Shown here: positions 41,199 to 48,983 of the stretch, piece by piece
How positions within the stretch are numbered: the first letter of the stretch is position 1
How the letters are laid out: every line of letters starts with the position of its first letter
Virus record (IMG/VR): IMGVR_UViG_3300018476_000481
Coordinates: 1 to 50,102 of that record
Length of the DNA stretch: 50,102 bases
From: a virus
Reading direction: 5' to 3' (one strand)
Notes under the pieces: generated by a model
Database searches by the model: none
Seen by the model: the letters and a program-made list of their open reading frames with translations, nothing else
Told to the model about the DNA's origin: nothing
Translations under genes and position numbers: made by a program

Positions 41199-42148
41199 CC
41201 CGCCCTCCGCGCACGCGCGCCGACGACGCTGTCGACAATCGTCCCGAGCTCCCGGGCGTGCTCCCACTCGATGCCGAGATCCCGCGCGGCGATGGTCTTC
41301 AGCTCGGTGAGCAGTTCCGAGTCCACCGGCCGCCCGTCGAGGTCGACATACGGCGGCCCGCTCTCGATGAGCGCGTGCACGGCGGCGAGCAGGTGCGTGC
41401 GCCCTTGCCCGAGGCTCATCTGCGCGACACGGGCGCGGCGCGCGCCGCGCGGCTCTTCTGGCTCTACGTTCTTCATGGGGACGGGCCGGGTCGGGTCGGG
41501 ATACTGCAGGTCGAGACTAGATAGAAACTGGCTACCGACGTGGTCGGAACTAGTTCCAATCACGTCTTTCTTCACAGCCGGAAGGAGGGGCATCCCCGCC
41601 TCAATGGGCGTCCGGCTCCCTTTCCGATTGTTGCAACGCAGGCAACACACGACCACGTTCTCAAAGCTGTTCGCGCCGCGCGGCTGAACATGGTCGTAGG
41701 TGCCGCCCTGCTCGCTGCGACGGTCTTTCCAATTCACCACGCGCCCGCAGTACCGACACTGATTCCCGTCTCGCTCCCGGATGGCCTCAATGAGGCCAGG
41801 GATGCTGTAGAGCTGCTTCCGTCGGACGTCCCACTCGCGCTTGGCTTTGATGTCCGCCGCGGCGGGGTTCCACTGCGTGAAGTCGTGGAGCCGGATGCCA
41901 TCAGCCTCCTGGTGGGCCAGGCCGGCCGAGACGAGGGCGGCGATCACCTCGCGGGGCTTCGGCTCGACCCTGCTGTGATCGATCTCGAAATCAGGAAAGA
42001 ACCCGTCGGTGAGTTGATCGGCGGAATACAACGCCACCTCAAGCCACAGGGCAACCACGCGCCCGAGGGCACGTCGACCGCCCAACGTCGACGCCGCGGC
42101 CCTGACCTTCGGGTGCCGAATGAACCGGTCGTCGACCTTGAGCCACAT
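41195..42148 (-). CDS. Replication-type winged-helix protein fused to HNH endonuclease
   Basis: 317 residues from ATG at 42148. Residues 1-105 resemble N-terminal domains of phage replication/replisome organiser proteins: MWLKVDDRFIRHPKVRAAAS ... DGFFPDFEIDHS ... IRLHDFTQWNP. About 120-190 is an HNH nuclease: CRYCGRVVNW, TYDHVQPRGANSFENVV and CLRCNNRKGSRTP. The C-terminal 120 residues are helical. Joining a nicking or cutting domain to a replication-type domain is unusual. Confidence 0.7.
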   Translation of the reverse strand: MWLKVDDRFIRHPKVRAAASTLGGRRALGRVVALWLEVALYSADQLTDGFFPDFEIDHSRVEPKPREVIAALVSAGLAHQEADGIRLHDFTQWNPAAADIKAKREWDVRRKQLYSIPGLIEAIRERDGNQCRYCGRVVNWKDRRSEQGGTYDHVQPRGANSFENVVVCCLRCNNRKGSRTPIEAGMPLLPAVKKDVIGTSSDHVGSQFLSSLDLQYPDPTRPVPMKNVEPEEPRGARRARVAQMSLGQGRTHLLAAVHALIESGPPYVDLDGRPVDSELLTELKTIAARDLGIEWEHARELGTIVDSVVGARARRAG

Positions 42149-42723
42149 CAGCCGCGCTCCGAACGGGTATTCACAATCTGGTGGAACCGCTGCAGGAAGA
42201 GATGCCGCGCCAGCTCGGGCCGGTGCGCCGGGATGGCTGGATGCGTGCCGGCGGCGACCGCGTGCGCGGGGTCGCTGTTGAGGACCAGGTCGCGCAGCTC
42301 GACGTGCAGCGCGAGCATGTCGGCCTCCTTCACCGCCGGCGGCTCGATCGGGTCGAGCCCGAAGCGGCGGTAGATCAGCGCCTGCAGCCGGGCCTCCGCG
42401 GCCCGGTACTGCTCGAACGCGACGGTGTGCTTGATGGGCCGCGCGACGTCGCCCAGGTAAGCCTCGGCCGCGTCGTGTAGCAGCCCGTACAGCGCGAGCG
42501 GCGCCGGGCACAGGCGCGAGACCACGACCGAGTGCTGCGCCACCGAGTAGAACCACCGCGTGTGGCCGGTGAAGCGGCAAAGGTGCGAGAGCCCGTGGGC
42601 GATGTCCTCGAGCTGGATCTCTGTCTCGAGCGGATCGAGCGGCCAGAAGAGCTGGCCGGAGGCGACGCGGATCGCTTGGAGAGGCGGACGGCGATCGATG
42701 ACCGCTGCGGCGACCGTCTTCAT
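42148..42723 (-). CDS. HD-domain phosphohydrolase (YfbR-like)
   Basis: 191 residues. HSVVVSRLCPAPLALYGLLH followed by DAAEAYLGDVARPIKH gives H...HD...D, the metal site of HD hydrolases related to nucleotidases such as YfbR. It probably acts on nucleotides, for example to adjust dNTP pools, or it counters host nucleotide signals. Coupled to neighbours by 4-base overlaps. Confidence 0.8.
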   Translation of the reverse strand: MKTVAAAVIDRRPPLQAIRVASGQLFWPLDPLETEIQLEDIAHGLSHLCRFTGHTRWFYSVAQHSVVVSRLCPAPLALYGLLHDAAEAYLGDVARPIKHTVAFEQYRAAEARLQALIYRRFGLDPIEPPAVKEADMLALHVELRDLVLNSDPAHAVAAGTHPAIPAHRPELARHLFLQRFHQIVNTRSERG

Positions 42724-43109
42724 CGCGCATCTCCTGCCACGGCGGAAGCCTTGTGGTGTGCCGGTGGTGCCGACAGCGCGGCGTGGACCGCTCGCACAGC
42801 AGCCTCGACCGCCTGACGCCGCGCGAGTTTGTGTTCAGGAGCGTCACTCGGTTTCAGGAGCTGGGCCTTCCGCAGGCGGTCTCGCACGTCGTCGGGCACC
42901 CAGCGCCAGTGCTGCGCGCACATGAACTCGACAGGCGCGTCGTCACGCACGCGGAAGCTGACGGCGCACGCACCGATGGCGCGCATCAAACACGGCCGGA
43001 CGGTGATGACGTTCCGGTGGACGTGAGGATCCTGGGCGAGATCCTTCGGCCGTCGCTGGGCCTGCTGGATCCGGTCCGTCAATGAGCCACGACACTTCGC
43101 TGCGCCCAT
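42720..43109 (-). CDS. Small hypothetical protein with cysteine/histidine motifs
   Basis: 129 residues from ATG at 43109. HVHRNVITVRPCLMRAIGAC, VEFMCAQHWRWVPDDVRDRL and a helical Ala-rich tail. The cysteines and CAQHW suggest metal binding, resembling small phage proteins I cannot name. The upstream extension of the frame is non-coding in character. Confidence 0.55.
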   Translation of the reverse strand: MGAAKCRGSLTDRIQQAQRRPKDLAQDPHVHRNVITVRPCLMRAIGACAVSFRVRDDAPVEFMCAQHWRWVPDDVRDRLRKAQLLKPSDAPEHKLARRQAVEAAVRAVHAALSAPPAHHKASAVAGDAR

Positions 43110-43534
43110 CACGCCACCTGCCGTTCGAGCGAGCCGGCCTCGCGAATGGCCACCGGGTGCGCCTTCGCGCCGGTCACGCGACACGCACGCACTGGCAGGA
43201 GCGTGAGCACCCCGCCGCCGCGGCGCACCTTCGTGCCGTCCGCCAGGCGCACCACCTTGCCGCGCACAAGCTCGGTCAGACGGGGCGCCACCAGGCGGGG
43301 ATCGTTGCGGGTGATGCGCTGGCGTTTGAACATGAACTCTGTGAGCTCCGCCGGCGTCGGCCAGGCCATCGATTTGTTCCGGTAGTACGCGAGCGCGGTG
43401 ACGACTTTCCAGGTGCGGCGATTCGCCGAGCCCGAGGCGCGCAGGCGTGCGTAGACCTGACGGGACACACGACGCACGACCTTCCACGGGCGTTCTTCGC
43501 GCGCGACGTCGACGAGCAGAGAGAGCTGCGTCAT
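43109..43534 (-). CDS. Hypothetical protein with winged-helix-like features
   Basis: 141 residues. An N-terminal helical part (EERPWKVVRRVSRQVYARLR) is followed by PTPAELTEFMFKRQRI, RLTELVRGKVVRLADGT and a beta-hairpin, consistent with a winged helix. A DNA-binding role is possible. ATGA overlaps on both sides. Confidence 0.6.
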   Translation of the reverse strand: MTQLSLLVDVAREERPWKVVRRVSRQVYARLRASGSANRRTWKVVTALAYYRNKSMAWPTPAELTEFMFKRQRITRNDPRLVAPRLTELVRGKVVRLADGTKVRRGGGVLTLLPVRACRVTGAKAHPVAIREAGSLERQVA

Positions 43535-43857
43535 CGGCCGCCCTCGCCGGTTCTGGCACCGCCCGCGCGGCGACGGACGTTGATGTCGACGAGTTCTCCG
43601 GGCCCGGCGGACGCCTTACGCCCGCGCATCCGACTGGCGGCCGTCCCGATCGAGGTCACGCGCTTCTGGTCCTTCACCGCGCGGTCGACCATTGGCTGCG
43701 CGTGGCCGCACCGGTCGCAGACCAGGTGCAGGACCTCGAGCTTCGTGCCGGGTAGCCGACGGCGTTCGCGATACATGCGCGATGCGCCGGTCCGATCGGT
43801 GTGCCGGCACGGCAGCACGCGCGCGGCGAGCCGGCGAAGCCAGGCCCAGCCGATCAC
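43531..43857 (-). CDS. Small basic protein with CxxC motif
   Basis: 108 residues, GTG start in a GTGA overlap. LPCRHTDRTGASRMYRERRR, CDRCGHAQPMV and an Arg-rich C-terminus; possibly a zinc finger of the type C...H...CxxC seen in short phage proteins. Function unknown. Confidence 0.55.
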   Translation of the reverse strand: MIGWAWLRRLAARVLPCRHTDRTGASRMYRERRRLPGTKLEVLHLVCDRCGHAQPMVDRAVKDQKRVTSIGTAASRMRGRKASAGPGELVDINVRRRAGGARTGEGGR

Positions 43858-44342
43858 GCGTCCCTCCGAGCCGGCGCGAACCGTAGGGCGGCGTGGTAGA
43901 CCTCGAGCGCGTCAGTGAAACCCGGCAGCACGCTCTCCGCGGCCGCGGCCGCGCGGGCGTGCGCCGCTTCGTCGAGGCGCTGGATCGCGACTTCGGAGGC
44001 CTCGTAGTAGGCCTGACGCGCCGGCACGGACAGCGCTTTGAACAGCGGCTCGAGGTCCTCCTCGCGTGCGACCTGCCCCGGCAGCTGCAGGAGCCGGGTG
44101 TGGAAGAGCGCGACGGCGATCAGGTGCGCTTCGAACGACAGCCGCAGGCCCACGGCGATCCCCGAGGTGGGGGCGGCGGTGGAGTCCCCGCGAGCCGCGG
44201 ACGTCACCTCCACCGCCGGCGCGTCGGGCTGGGGACGTGCGGGGGCACTCGGGCGGCCGCTGATGGGCGCCGGCAGTGTGCCGGACGTGATCGGCTGACG
44301 GGCCGCGCGCAAGGGCGTAGGGACAAAGGTGAGCAACGACAT
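43854..44342 (-). CDS. Hypothetical helical protein
   Basis: 162 residues. The first 50 residues are Pro/Ala-rich and disordered; the rest is helical (GLRLSFEAHLIAVALFHTRL, REEDLEPLFKALSVPARQAY). No family recognised. Part of the early operon. Confidence 0.55.
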   Translation of the reverse strand: MSLLTFVPTPLRAARQPITSGTLPAPISGRPSAPARPQPDAPAVEVTSAARGDSTAAPTSGIAVGLRLSFEAHLIAVALFHTRLLQLPGQVAREEDLEPLFKALSVPARQAYYEASEVAIQRLDEAAHARAAAAAESVLPGFTDALEVYHAALRFAPARRDA

Positions 44343-44350
44343 TGGAGGCC

Positions 44351-44527
44351 TTACCGGACAGTGCGTGACGGTGGCAGCGGCAGCAGACGATCCGAGAGGC
44401 GCGCGAGCGCGCCCGGGAAGAAGAACTCCCAGGCCGGCGCGACGACGTAGAGCCAGAGCAGCCAGGCGGTCAGGCCCGCACCGGTGATAGCCCAGAGGAC
44501 GATCACGATCTCAAGGACGTTTTGCAC
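44351..44527 (-). CDS. Small membrane protein
   Basis: 58 residues from GTG at 44527 (GGAGG just upstream). One or two hydrophobic segments (VLEIVIVLWAITGAGLTAWL then LWLYVVAPAWEFFF). Size and topology resemble small phage membrane proteins with host-takeover or exclusion roles, but nothing specific is seen. It overlaps the next gene by 17 bases. Confidence 0.55.
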   Translation of the reverse strand: MQNVLEIVIVLWAITGAGLTAWLLWLYVVAPAWEFFFPGALARLSDRLLPLPPSRTVR

Positions 44528-44738
44528 ACGGCCTCCAGTCGCTCGAGCCCAGTGGGCGCTCGAAGCAGCCATTGCGAATGACGCGGCTCTCGGACTGCAG
44601 CTCGATGACCTCGACCTTGCGCGCCTCGTCGCGCAAGACCGCGAGCACGAATGGGCCGCCGTTGTTGAGCTCCCCGTTCAGCTCGAGCAGCCGCTGGACG
44701 AAGCGGGGGGTCAGGAAGAGTTGGTAGTCGCCAATCAT
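44511..44738 (-). CDS. Small hypothetical protein
   Basis: 75 residues from ATG at 44738. RFVQRLLELNGELNNGGPFV and LRDEARKVEVIELQSESRV; a helix-strand mix. No family. Coupled by ATGA to the excisionase-like gene upstream. Confidence 0.55.
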   Translation of the reverse strand: MIGDYQLFLTPRFVQRLLELNGELNNGGPFVLAVLRDEARKVEVIELQSESRVIRNGCFERPLGSSDWRPCAKRP

Positions 44739-45013
44739 CGGGAACTCCGAACAGGCAGCAACTGAGGTTGGGCCGCGGCGGGTGCGCTGGCGCGCGCCTG
44801 CATCCAGCGGGTGTTCGACTTCACCGCCTCCACGCTCGCGCCGGTGAACCGGCGCTGGCGGCCGAGGCGCGGCAGCTCCACAATCGCCAGCTCGCGGGCC
44901 GCCATCAGCCGCTCGAACGTTCGCCGGCTGATATTCAAGTGCCGCAGCACGTCGGAGACGTGACACGTCGCCGGCACCGGCTCGCCCACGATCGCGGGCG
45001 TGAGGGCGCTCAT
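44735..45013 (-). CDS. Excisionase/MerR-like helix-turn-helix protein
   Basis: 92 residues. VSDVLRHLNISRRTFERLMA followed by ELAIVELPRLGRQRRFTGASVEA is the compact winged helix of the MerR/excisionase (HTH_17) type. Possible roles are regulation or excision of the prophage; the integrase lies about 4 kb away on the other strand. Confidence 0.7.
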   Translation of the reverse strand: MSALTPAIVGEPVPATCHVSDVLRHLNISRRTFERLMAARELAIVELPRLGRQRRFTGASVEAVKSNTRWMQARASAPAAAQPQLLPVRSSR

Positions 45014-45225
45014 GAGCGAACCTCGCCGTCAGTCGGACGGCCCATGTGCGCGACGTGCTCGCAGTCGCACGGCCGCGGCGGATCGAGGATCGACAGTTGC
45101 GTCAGCGCGGTCCCAGGCCTGGCGCAGCCGGCATGGCTGGCAGTGACGCAGGCCGAGCACAGGAAGAACGTGCCGTAGCTCGTCTTCGCTTGATGCGTCG
45201 CGGTGCGGCCAAGGTAGATATGCAT
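45010..45225 (-). CDS. Small cysteine-rich protein
   Basis: 71 residues from ATG at 45225. CSAC, C and CDCEHVAH give a possible zinc-binding set. It lies between two DNA-binding genes; function unknown. Confidence 0.5.
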   Translation of the reverse strand: MHIYLGRTATHQAKTSYGTFFLCSACVTASHAGCARPGTALTQLSILDPPRPCDCEHVAHMGRPTDGEVRS

Positions 45226-45680
45226 CAGCCGATGTCCTTGATCCGCAGCGCGAACTGCTCGACCAGATCGCCGAGCGATCGGGCCGCGCGCGCCCGCTTC
45301 GCTTCTGGCGTGTTGCCGCGCTTCTCGTCGACGACCTGGTTGTAGGTGTGTTCGAACTCCGGACACGCGAGGCTGAGAGCGGTGAGCCAATGCCCCGCGA
45401 AGTTCCGGCCTTCCTTGCCGTTCAGCGCGTCCGACATCGCCGACGCGGCCGTGCCGCAGATCTCCGCCATCGCGTCGACCGACAGCCCGATCCGCGCGCG
45501 GGTCTCCTTGATGTTCGCGAGGAACTCCTTTTTCACATCGATTCGCAGGGGACGTGAATCGGTGTGAACCGGCAGCCCATCGACGCGGCGCGCGTGTGAA
45601 TCGCTGCGAACGCTTTTCTCGGGCGTTCGCTGATCCAGATCAACAACGATGTCAGTAGCGCGACGCTGCGGATGAGCCAT
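45225..45680 (-). CDS. Putative DNA-binding protein in CII position
   Basis: 151 residues. About 45-100 contains LANIKETRARIGLSVDAMAE followed by ICGTAASAMSDALNG, which fits a helix-turn-helix. The place, second after the Cro-like gene, is that of CII in lambdoid phages. Sequence similarity to CII itself is not visible. Ribosome site GAGG about ten bases upstream. Confidence 0.6.
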   Translation of the reverse strand: MAHPQRRATDIVVDLDQRTPEKSVRSDSHARRVDGLPVHTDSRPLRIDVKKEFLANIKETRARIGLSVDAMAEICGTAASAMSDALNGKEGRNFAGHWLTALSLACPEFEHTYNQVVDEKRGNTPEAKRARAARSLGDLVEQFALRIKDIG

Positions 45681-45682
45681 GG

Positions 45683-45949
45683 CTAGGCAACCTCAGCAGA
45701 CTGTCGAGATGGAAAGAGGTCCTCAATCGAGCAGCCGAAGAAATCGGCGAGTGAATGAGCGAGATCTGTCGAGACTGACTTGTAGTCGCCGCGGACCAGT
45801 GCGCTCATGCGCGGTGCAGCGATGCCGGTTGTTTCGCAGGCTTCCACTTGTTTCGAGGTGGTCAACGCAAACGCAACGCGGAGGCGGTTCGGAACTGACT
45901 CGGCAGGGATGGCCCGGAGGGCGGCGAGTTGTTCGACCGTCAACTTCAT
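45683..45949 (-). CDS. Cro-like XRE repressor
   Basis: 88 residues from ATG at 45949. LRVAFALTTSKQVEACETTG followed by IAAPRMSALVRGDYKS and FGCSIEDLFPS is an XRE helix-turn-helix with the dimer tail typical of Cro/CI-type proteins. It diverges from the CI-like gene across 45950-46050. GTG at 45970 in frame falls within the predicted promoter, so ATG 45949 is preferred; the transcript would be nearly leaderless. Confidence 0.8.
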   Translation of the reverse strand: MKLTVEQLAALRAIPAESVPNRLRVAFALTTSKQVEACETTGIAAPRMSALVRGDYKSVSTDLAHSLADFFGCSIEDLFPSRQSAEVA

Positions 45950-45959
45950 GTTGAAGCCA

Positions 45960-46016
45960 ACTCTAGGCACCCAAAAGTGTCATGTCAAGCTATTTATTAG
46001 CTTGAACTGCACTATA
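45960..46016 (-). promoter_or_regulatory. Divergent immunity control region with early promoter
   Basis: Minus strand: a perfect -35 TTGACA (45988-45983), 17-base spacer and -10 TAGAGT (45965-45960). The predicted start near 45953 is about 4 bases before the Cro-like ATG. A second -10-like TATAGT (46016-46011) with a weak -35 lies upstream. A perfect inverted repeat (8-base arms TCAAGCTA/TAGCTTGA, 5-base centre, 45985-46005) overlaps the -35, as an operator would. Confidence 0.7.
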
Positions 46017-46050
46017 CAAGAGCAGTTTCTTGCTAACTAGTTGAAGCTCA

Positions 46051-46791
46051 ATGACTTTAGAGCTTGAAAAAATATCGTCAGGGACTATCTTTCAGGCGGT
46101 GCCAAGCTTCGGAGAGAACGTCCGTGCGCTCAGGCAGAAGCGCGGGCTGAAGGCCAAGGACCTGGCCGATGCCGTTGACGTCAGTCCTTCCGTGGTTTCT
46201 GCGTGGGAGAACGATCGCAGCGGCCTTCCAGAGACGCCCACGCTCTTTAGGCTCGCGAAGGCGCTGCGCGTCTCGATCGACGAGTTACTTTCCGGCCTGG
46301 ACGCGGAGTATGACCTGATCCGTCACACGGGTACGGGACAAGAACATGAACCCGAACTGATCGACCGCGACATCACGCGCGGGTACAAAAAGAACGACGT
46401 GCCGGTGGTCGGCGACGCCGAAGCTTCGACGAATGGAATCATCCAGTGGGACAACGTGGGACTGGTCCGAGCAGAGATTGAAGCCTGGGTCTCGCGGGCC
46501 TTCAGCGACGGGGATCCAAAGGCCTACGCGCTGCGCGTGCGTGGCGACTCGATGGTGCCGCGCTACTTTCCAGGTGAAATCGTCATCGCGCAGCCGAGGA
46601 TCCAGCCGCGAGACGGCGACTTCGCGTGCGTGCAGCTCGCGAACGGCGAGCGCCTGGTGAAGCGCGTGTTCCGAACATCGAGCGGCTGGGTGCTGCGATC
46701 AATGAACGAGGCCTATCCGCCGCGCGAGGTCTCGAACGAAGAAGTGCACGCGGTGCACGTGATTCGGCACAGCGTGGCGCGGATGTCTTGA
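46051..46791 (+). CDS. CI/LexA-like phage repressor with S24 peptidase domain
   Basis: 246 residues. N-terminal XRE domain (about 20-80: VRALRQKRGLKAKDLADAVD, VSPSVVSAWENDRSGLP). C-terminal S24 domain (about 110-240) with VPVVGDAEAS, GDSMVPRYFPGEIV for the catalytic Ser and GERLVKRVF for the Lys. Such repressors keep the lysogen and self-cleave on RecA activation. The usual Ala-Gly cleavage pair is not evident (EAS at that place). It faces the Cro-like gene. Confidence 0.9.
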   Translation: MTLELEKISSGTIFQAVPSFGENVRALRQKRGLKAKDLADAVDVSPSVVSAWENDRSGLPETPTLFRLAKALRVSIDELLSGLDAEYDLIRHTGTGQEHEPELIDRDITRGYKKNDVPVVGDAEASTNGIIQWDNVGLVRAEIEAWVSRAFSDGDPKAYALRVRGDSMVPRYFPGEIVIAQPRIQPRDGDFACVQLANGERLVKRVFRTSSGWVLRSMNEAYPPREVSNEEVHAVHVIRHSVARMS

Positions 46792-46819
46792 GCTGCCAGG
46801 AAACAACGGAGGCGCACTA

Positions 46820-47125
46820 GTGGGTTTCTTGATGGCGATGTGCCTACTCGGCGCGCTGCTGCTGGGCGGCGCGGCGCTCGTATTGAGTTCACAGGCCACG
46901 CTCGGCGCGACGCTCGCCGGGCTCGCGTGCCTGGCCGCGATTCTGGCCAGGATTGCGCAAGCTGAATCCCAAGCCTCAGAAGCCAAACAGCGCGCCACTG
47001 GTGTCAGCGCCGAGCAAATCCGGTGCCTGGCCTGCGGCGAAGTCTCCGCGCAAGGTCCACGCAACTGCCCAAAGTGCGGCCACGAGTACTTCACACCAGT
47101 AACGAAACCAGGAGCTATCGCATGA
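46820..47125 (+). CDS. Membrane protein with zinc-ribbon tail
   Basis: 101 residues, GTG start with GGAGG seven bases upstream. Two hydrophobic segments (about 3-24 and 28-47), helical linker, then a zinc ribbon CLAC...CPKCGHEYF. It follows the repressor gene on the same strand and overlaps the next gene by ATGA; probably expressed in the lysogen. Role unknown. Confidence 0.65.
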   Translation: MGFLMAMCLLGALLLGGAALVLSSQATLGATLAGLACLAAILARIAQAESQASEAKQRATGVSAEQIRCLACGEVSAQGPRNCPKCGHEYFTPVTKPGAIA

Positions 47126-47901
47126 GAACGATCGGATTGTTGTTCGTTACGCTCGTTGCGGCCGTGCCAACCCTCGCGTGGCAGGATCCGCGGCCGTCGA
47201 CGACCGTTGCCGTCCCGGGATCGGTCAAAGGCACCCTCGACGACAAGGACGAGCGGATGCCGATCGACATCGACAAGGGCGCCAAAGGTGGCCCGGTGGA
47301 CTCAATCGCCTTCCGCCTGAATCAGCCATCGCGCGTGTATCTGATGCTCGAGTGCGAGCAGTGTCTCCCACGCCTCGTGCTCATGGACGGGGACGGGGTC
47401 GCGCTCAAGAAGGACACCCTGCAAACGTCAAGGCCAGCACGCGTCAAAGCCGACCTGAAAACTGGCGACTACGTCGTGAAGGTCGGCAGTGTCGTCGCCC
47501 GCGGCGGATCGTACGCGCTCACTGTCAGCAACACGGCGGAACCGGAAGCCACGTTACTCGTGTTCAACTATGTGAAGGCCGGGATCGTCAAGGGCGGCAA
47601 GTCGGTCCAGACCCGCGTCACCGTCCGCGTCGGGTGGAGCGGCGTCACGCTCCAAGAGGCCGACCACCCAGAAAAGGTCCTGAGGACGATCCCCTTCGCT
47701 GACGTCGTCGGCATCGATTCCGCGACGACGTCGACCTCGAACATGACAGCCGCGGTGTTGTTCGGGCCCGCCTTCGCGCAATCCGGCCACCAGCAGTGGA
47801 TCACGATGCGCACCAGCGCCGAGACCGTCACGCTGCAGGTCGAGGCCAAGGACTATCCGCTGGTGCTGTCCGAGCTCCAGAGACTGACCGCCAAGAAGTA
47901 G
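47122..47901 (+). CDS. Secreted protein with PPC-like domain
   Basis: 259 residues from ATG at 47122 (AGGAG upstream). Sec signal: MRTIGLLFVTLVAAVPTLA. Residues about 45-140 resemble the bacterial pre-peptidase C-terminal (PPC) beta sandwich (SIAFRLNQPSRVYLMLECEQ ... LKTGDYVVKVGS). The last 110 residues are another beta-rich region. It is cargo made with the repressor. It could change the host envelope or block other phages. Confidence 0.6.
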   Translation: MRTIGLLFVTLVAAVPTLAWQDPRPSTTVAVPGSVKGTLDDKDERMPIDIDKGAKGGPVDSIAFRLNQPSRVYLMLECEQCLPRLVLMDGDGVALKKDTLQTSRPARVKADLKTGDYVVKVGSVVARGGSYALTVSNTAEPEATLLVFNYVKAGIVKGGKSVQTRVTVRVGWSGVTLQEADHPEKVLRTIPFADVVGIDSATTSTSNMTAAVLFGPAFAQSGHQQWITMRTSAETVTLQVEAKDYPLVLSELQRLTAKK

Positions 47902-48270
47902 ATGACCGCCTACGTCTTCACGATCAGCTCGCTCGAGACGGGCCGGACACTGGGCGCCGCGGTGGTGGCGCCGCAGGCGCGGTACGCGTCGATCGCCTGG
48001 CGAGGGGCGGCGCGGATCGAGCGCTGGTTCCTGCCGCCGGCGAGCTGGCTGGCGGTCGAACGGGCCGGCGCTGAGCAGCTCGAGGCCGGGCCGCTGCCGC
48101 ACGACTCACCCTTCGTCCAGGCGCTCCGGCTGCCCAACGACCAGGTGCTGCAATACCTGAGCGTCGAGCCGGTCGGCGCCGCCGGCGGGCTCATCCACGT
48201 CGAGGTGCTCGACGCGCGCCTGCGGGCGGCGGCCGCGGCGTTCGGGGCGCGGGTGGAGCTGGTGCCGTGA
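47902..48270 (+). CDS. Hypothetical protein
   Basis: 122 residues starting directly after the previous stop (TAG then ATG). Mixed alpha/beta with a C-terminal VELVP, no signal peptide or membrane segment. No family recognised. Its GC is higher than the genes around it. Confidence 0.55.
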   Translation: MTAYVFTISSLETGRTLGAAVVAPQARYASIAWRGAARIERWFLPPASWLAVERAGAEQLEAGPLPHDSPFVQALRLPNDQVLQYLSVEPVGAAGGLIHVEVLDARLRAAAAAFGARVELVP

Positions 48271-48434
48271 GCGACTTCGTGGTTTCACTGCTCGTGAGCA
48301 TGGCCGGAGGAGCATTCGTGGCGCTCATTCTGATGGCCAAGCGACTCGATCAGATCCACGCGATTCTGGTCCGGATGCTCGAGCAGCTACCCGAACGCAG
48401 GCCGACCGAACAGGAGTTGGGAAGAAAAAAATAA
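48267..48434 (+). CDS. Small single-helix membrane protein
   Basis: 55 residues, GTG start overlapping the previous stop (GTGA). One hydrophobic segment (about 4-24, FVVSLLVSMAGGAFVALILM), then a charged helix (AKRLDQIHAILVRMLEQLPE) and basic end. Short but in a coupled series of genes. May be a membrane anchor or exclusion factor; function unknown. Confidence 0.5.
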   Translation: MSDFVVSLLVSMAGGAFVALILMAKRLDQIHAILVRMLEQLPERRPTEQELGRKK

Positions 48435-48459
48435 TGGCAGCTGAATCGAAGGTTCGACG

Positions 48460-48975
48460 GTGAGCGAGAATCCGCAACTGGACCAGGAGACCAGGTCCAG
48501 AATCCTGCGCGAGGTGGCGGCCGAATGCAGCCTGCTGATCGATCCGCAGATCAAGCTGCAGGCCTCCCTGTTTGACAAGGCAAAAACCTACTCGAACGTG
48601 GTGCTCGCTGTGGGATACGCGGGGTACTTCGGCGTCTGGTCCTATACCAAGCCATTCCTTTCACGCCGCCAGTCGATCTGGACGGCGATCCTACTGCTCG
48701 CGTCATTGACGACCTATGTCCTGTTCGAAGTCCTTGTCATGTTCGTGACCTCACGGTCAATGCGATACAAGGCGAATGAGCTCTTCAAAATAGATCCAGC
48801 CACCACCGATCCATGGGATCTGCCGGGCCGGTTTGCGGCCTTTGAAACCGAAGGCAACCGGGCGCTCTTACGGTTCGCGCCGATGTGGTCGACCGTGTAT
48901 GTCGTCGCGGTCGGGACCGGCCTCGGCGGAGTGCTCGTCATGCTGTCAGGGCTGTTTTGGCAGCTGACCCACTGA
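48460..48975 (+). CDS. Membrane protein with three predicted helices
   Basis: 171 residues, GTG start with GAAGG upstream. Hydrophobic segments about 45-65, 72-97 and 142-165 with a cytoplasmic helical N-terminus. No family recognised. It precedes the integrase by 8 bases, so it lies at the right edge of the prophage and is likely lysogen-expressed cargo. Confidence 0.6.
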   Translation: MSENPQLDQETRSRILREVAAECSLLIDPQIKLQASLFDKAKTYSNVVLAVGYAGYFGVWSYTKPFLSRRQSIWTAILLLASLTTYVLFEVLVMFVTSRSMRYKANELFKIDPATTDPWDLPGRFAAFETEGNRALLRFAPMWSTVYVVAVGTGLGGVLVMLSGLFWQLTH

Positions 48976-48983
48976 GACGAGCC

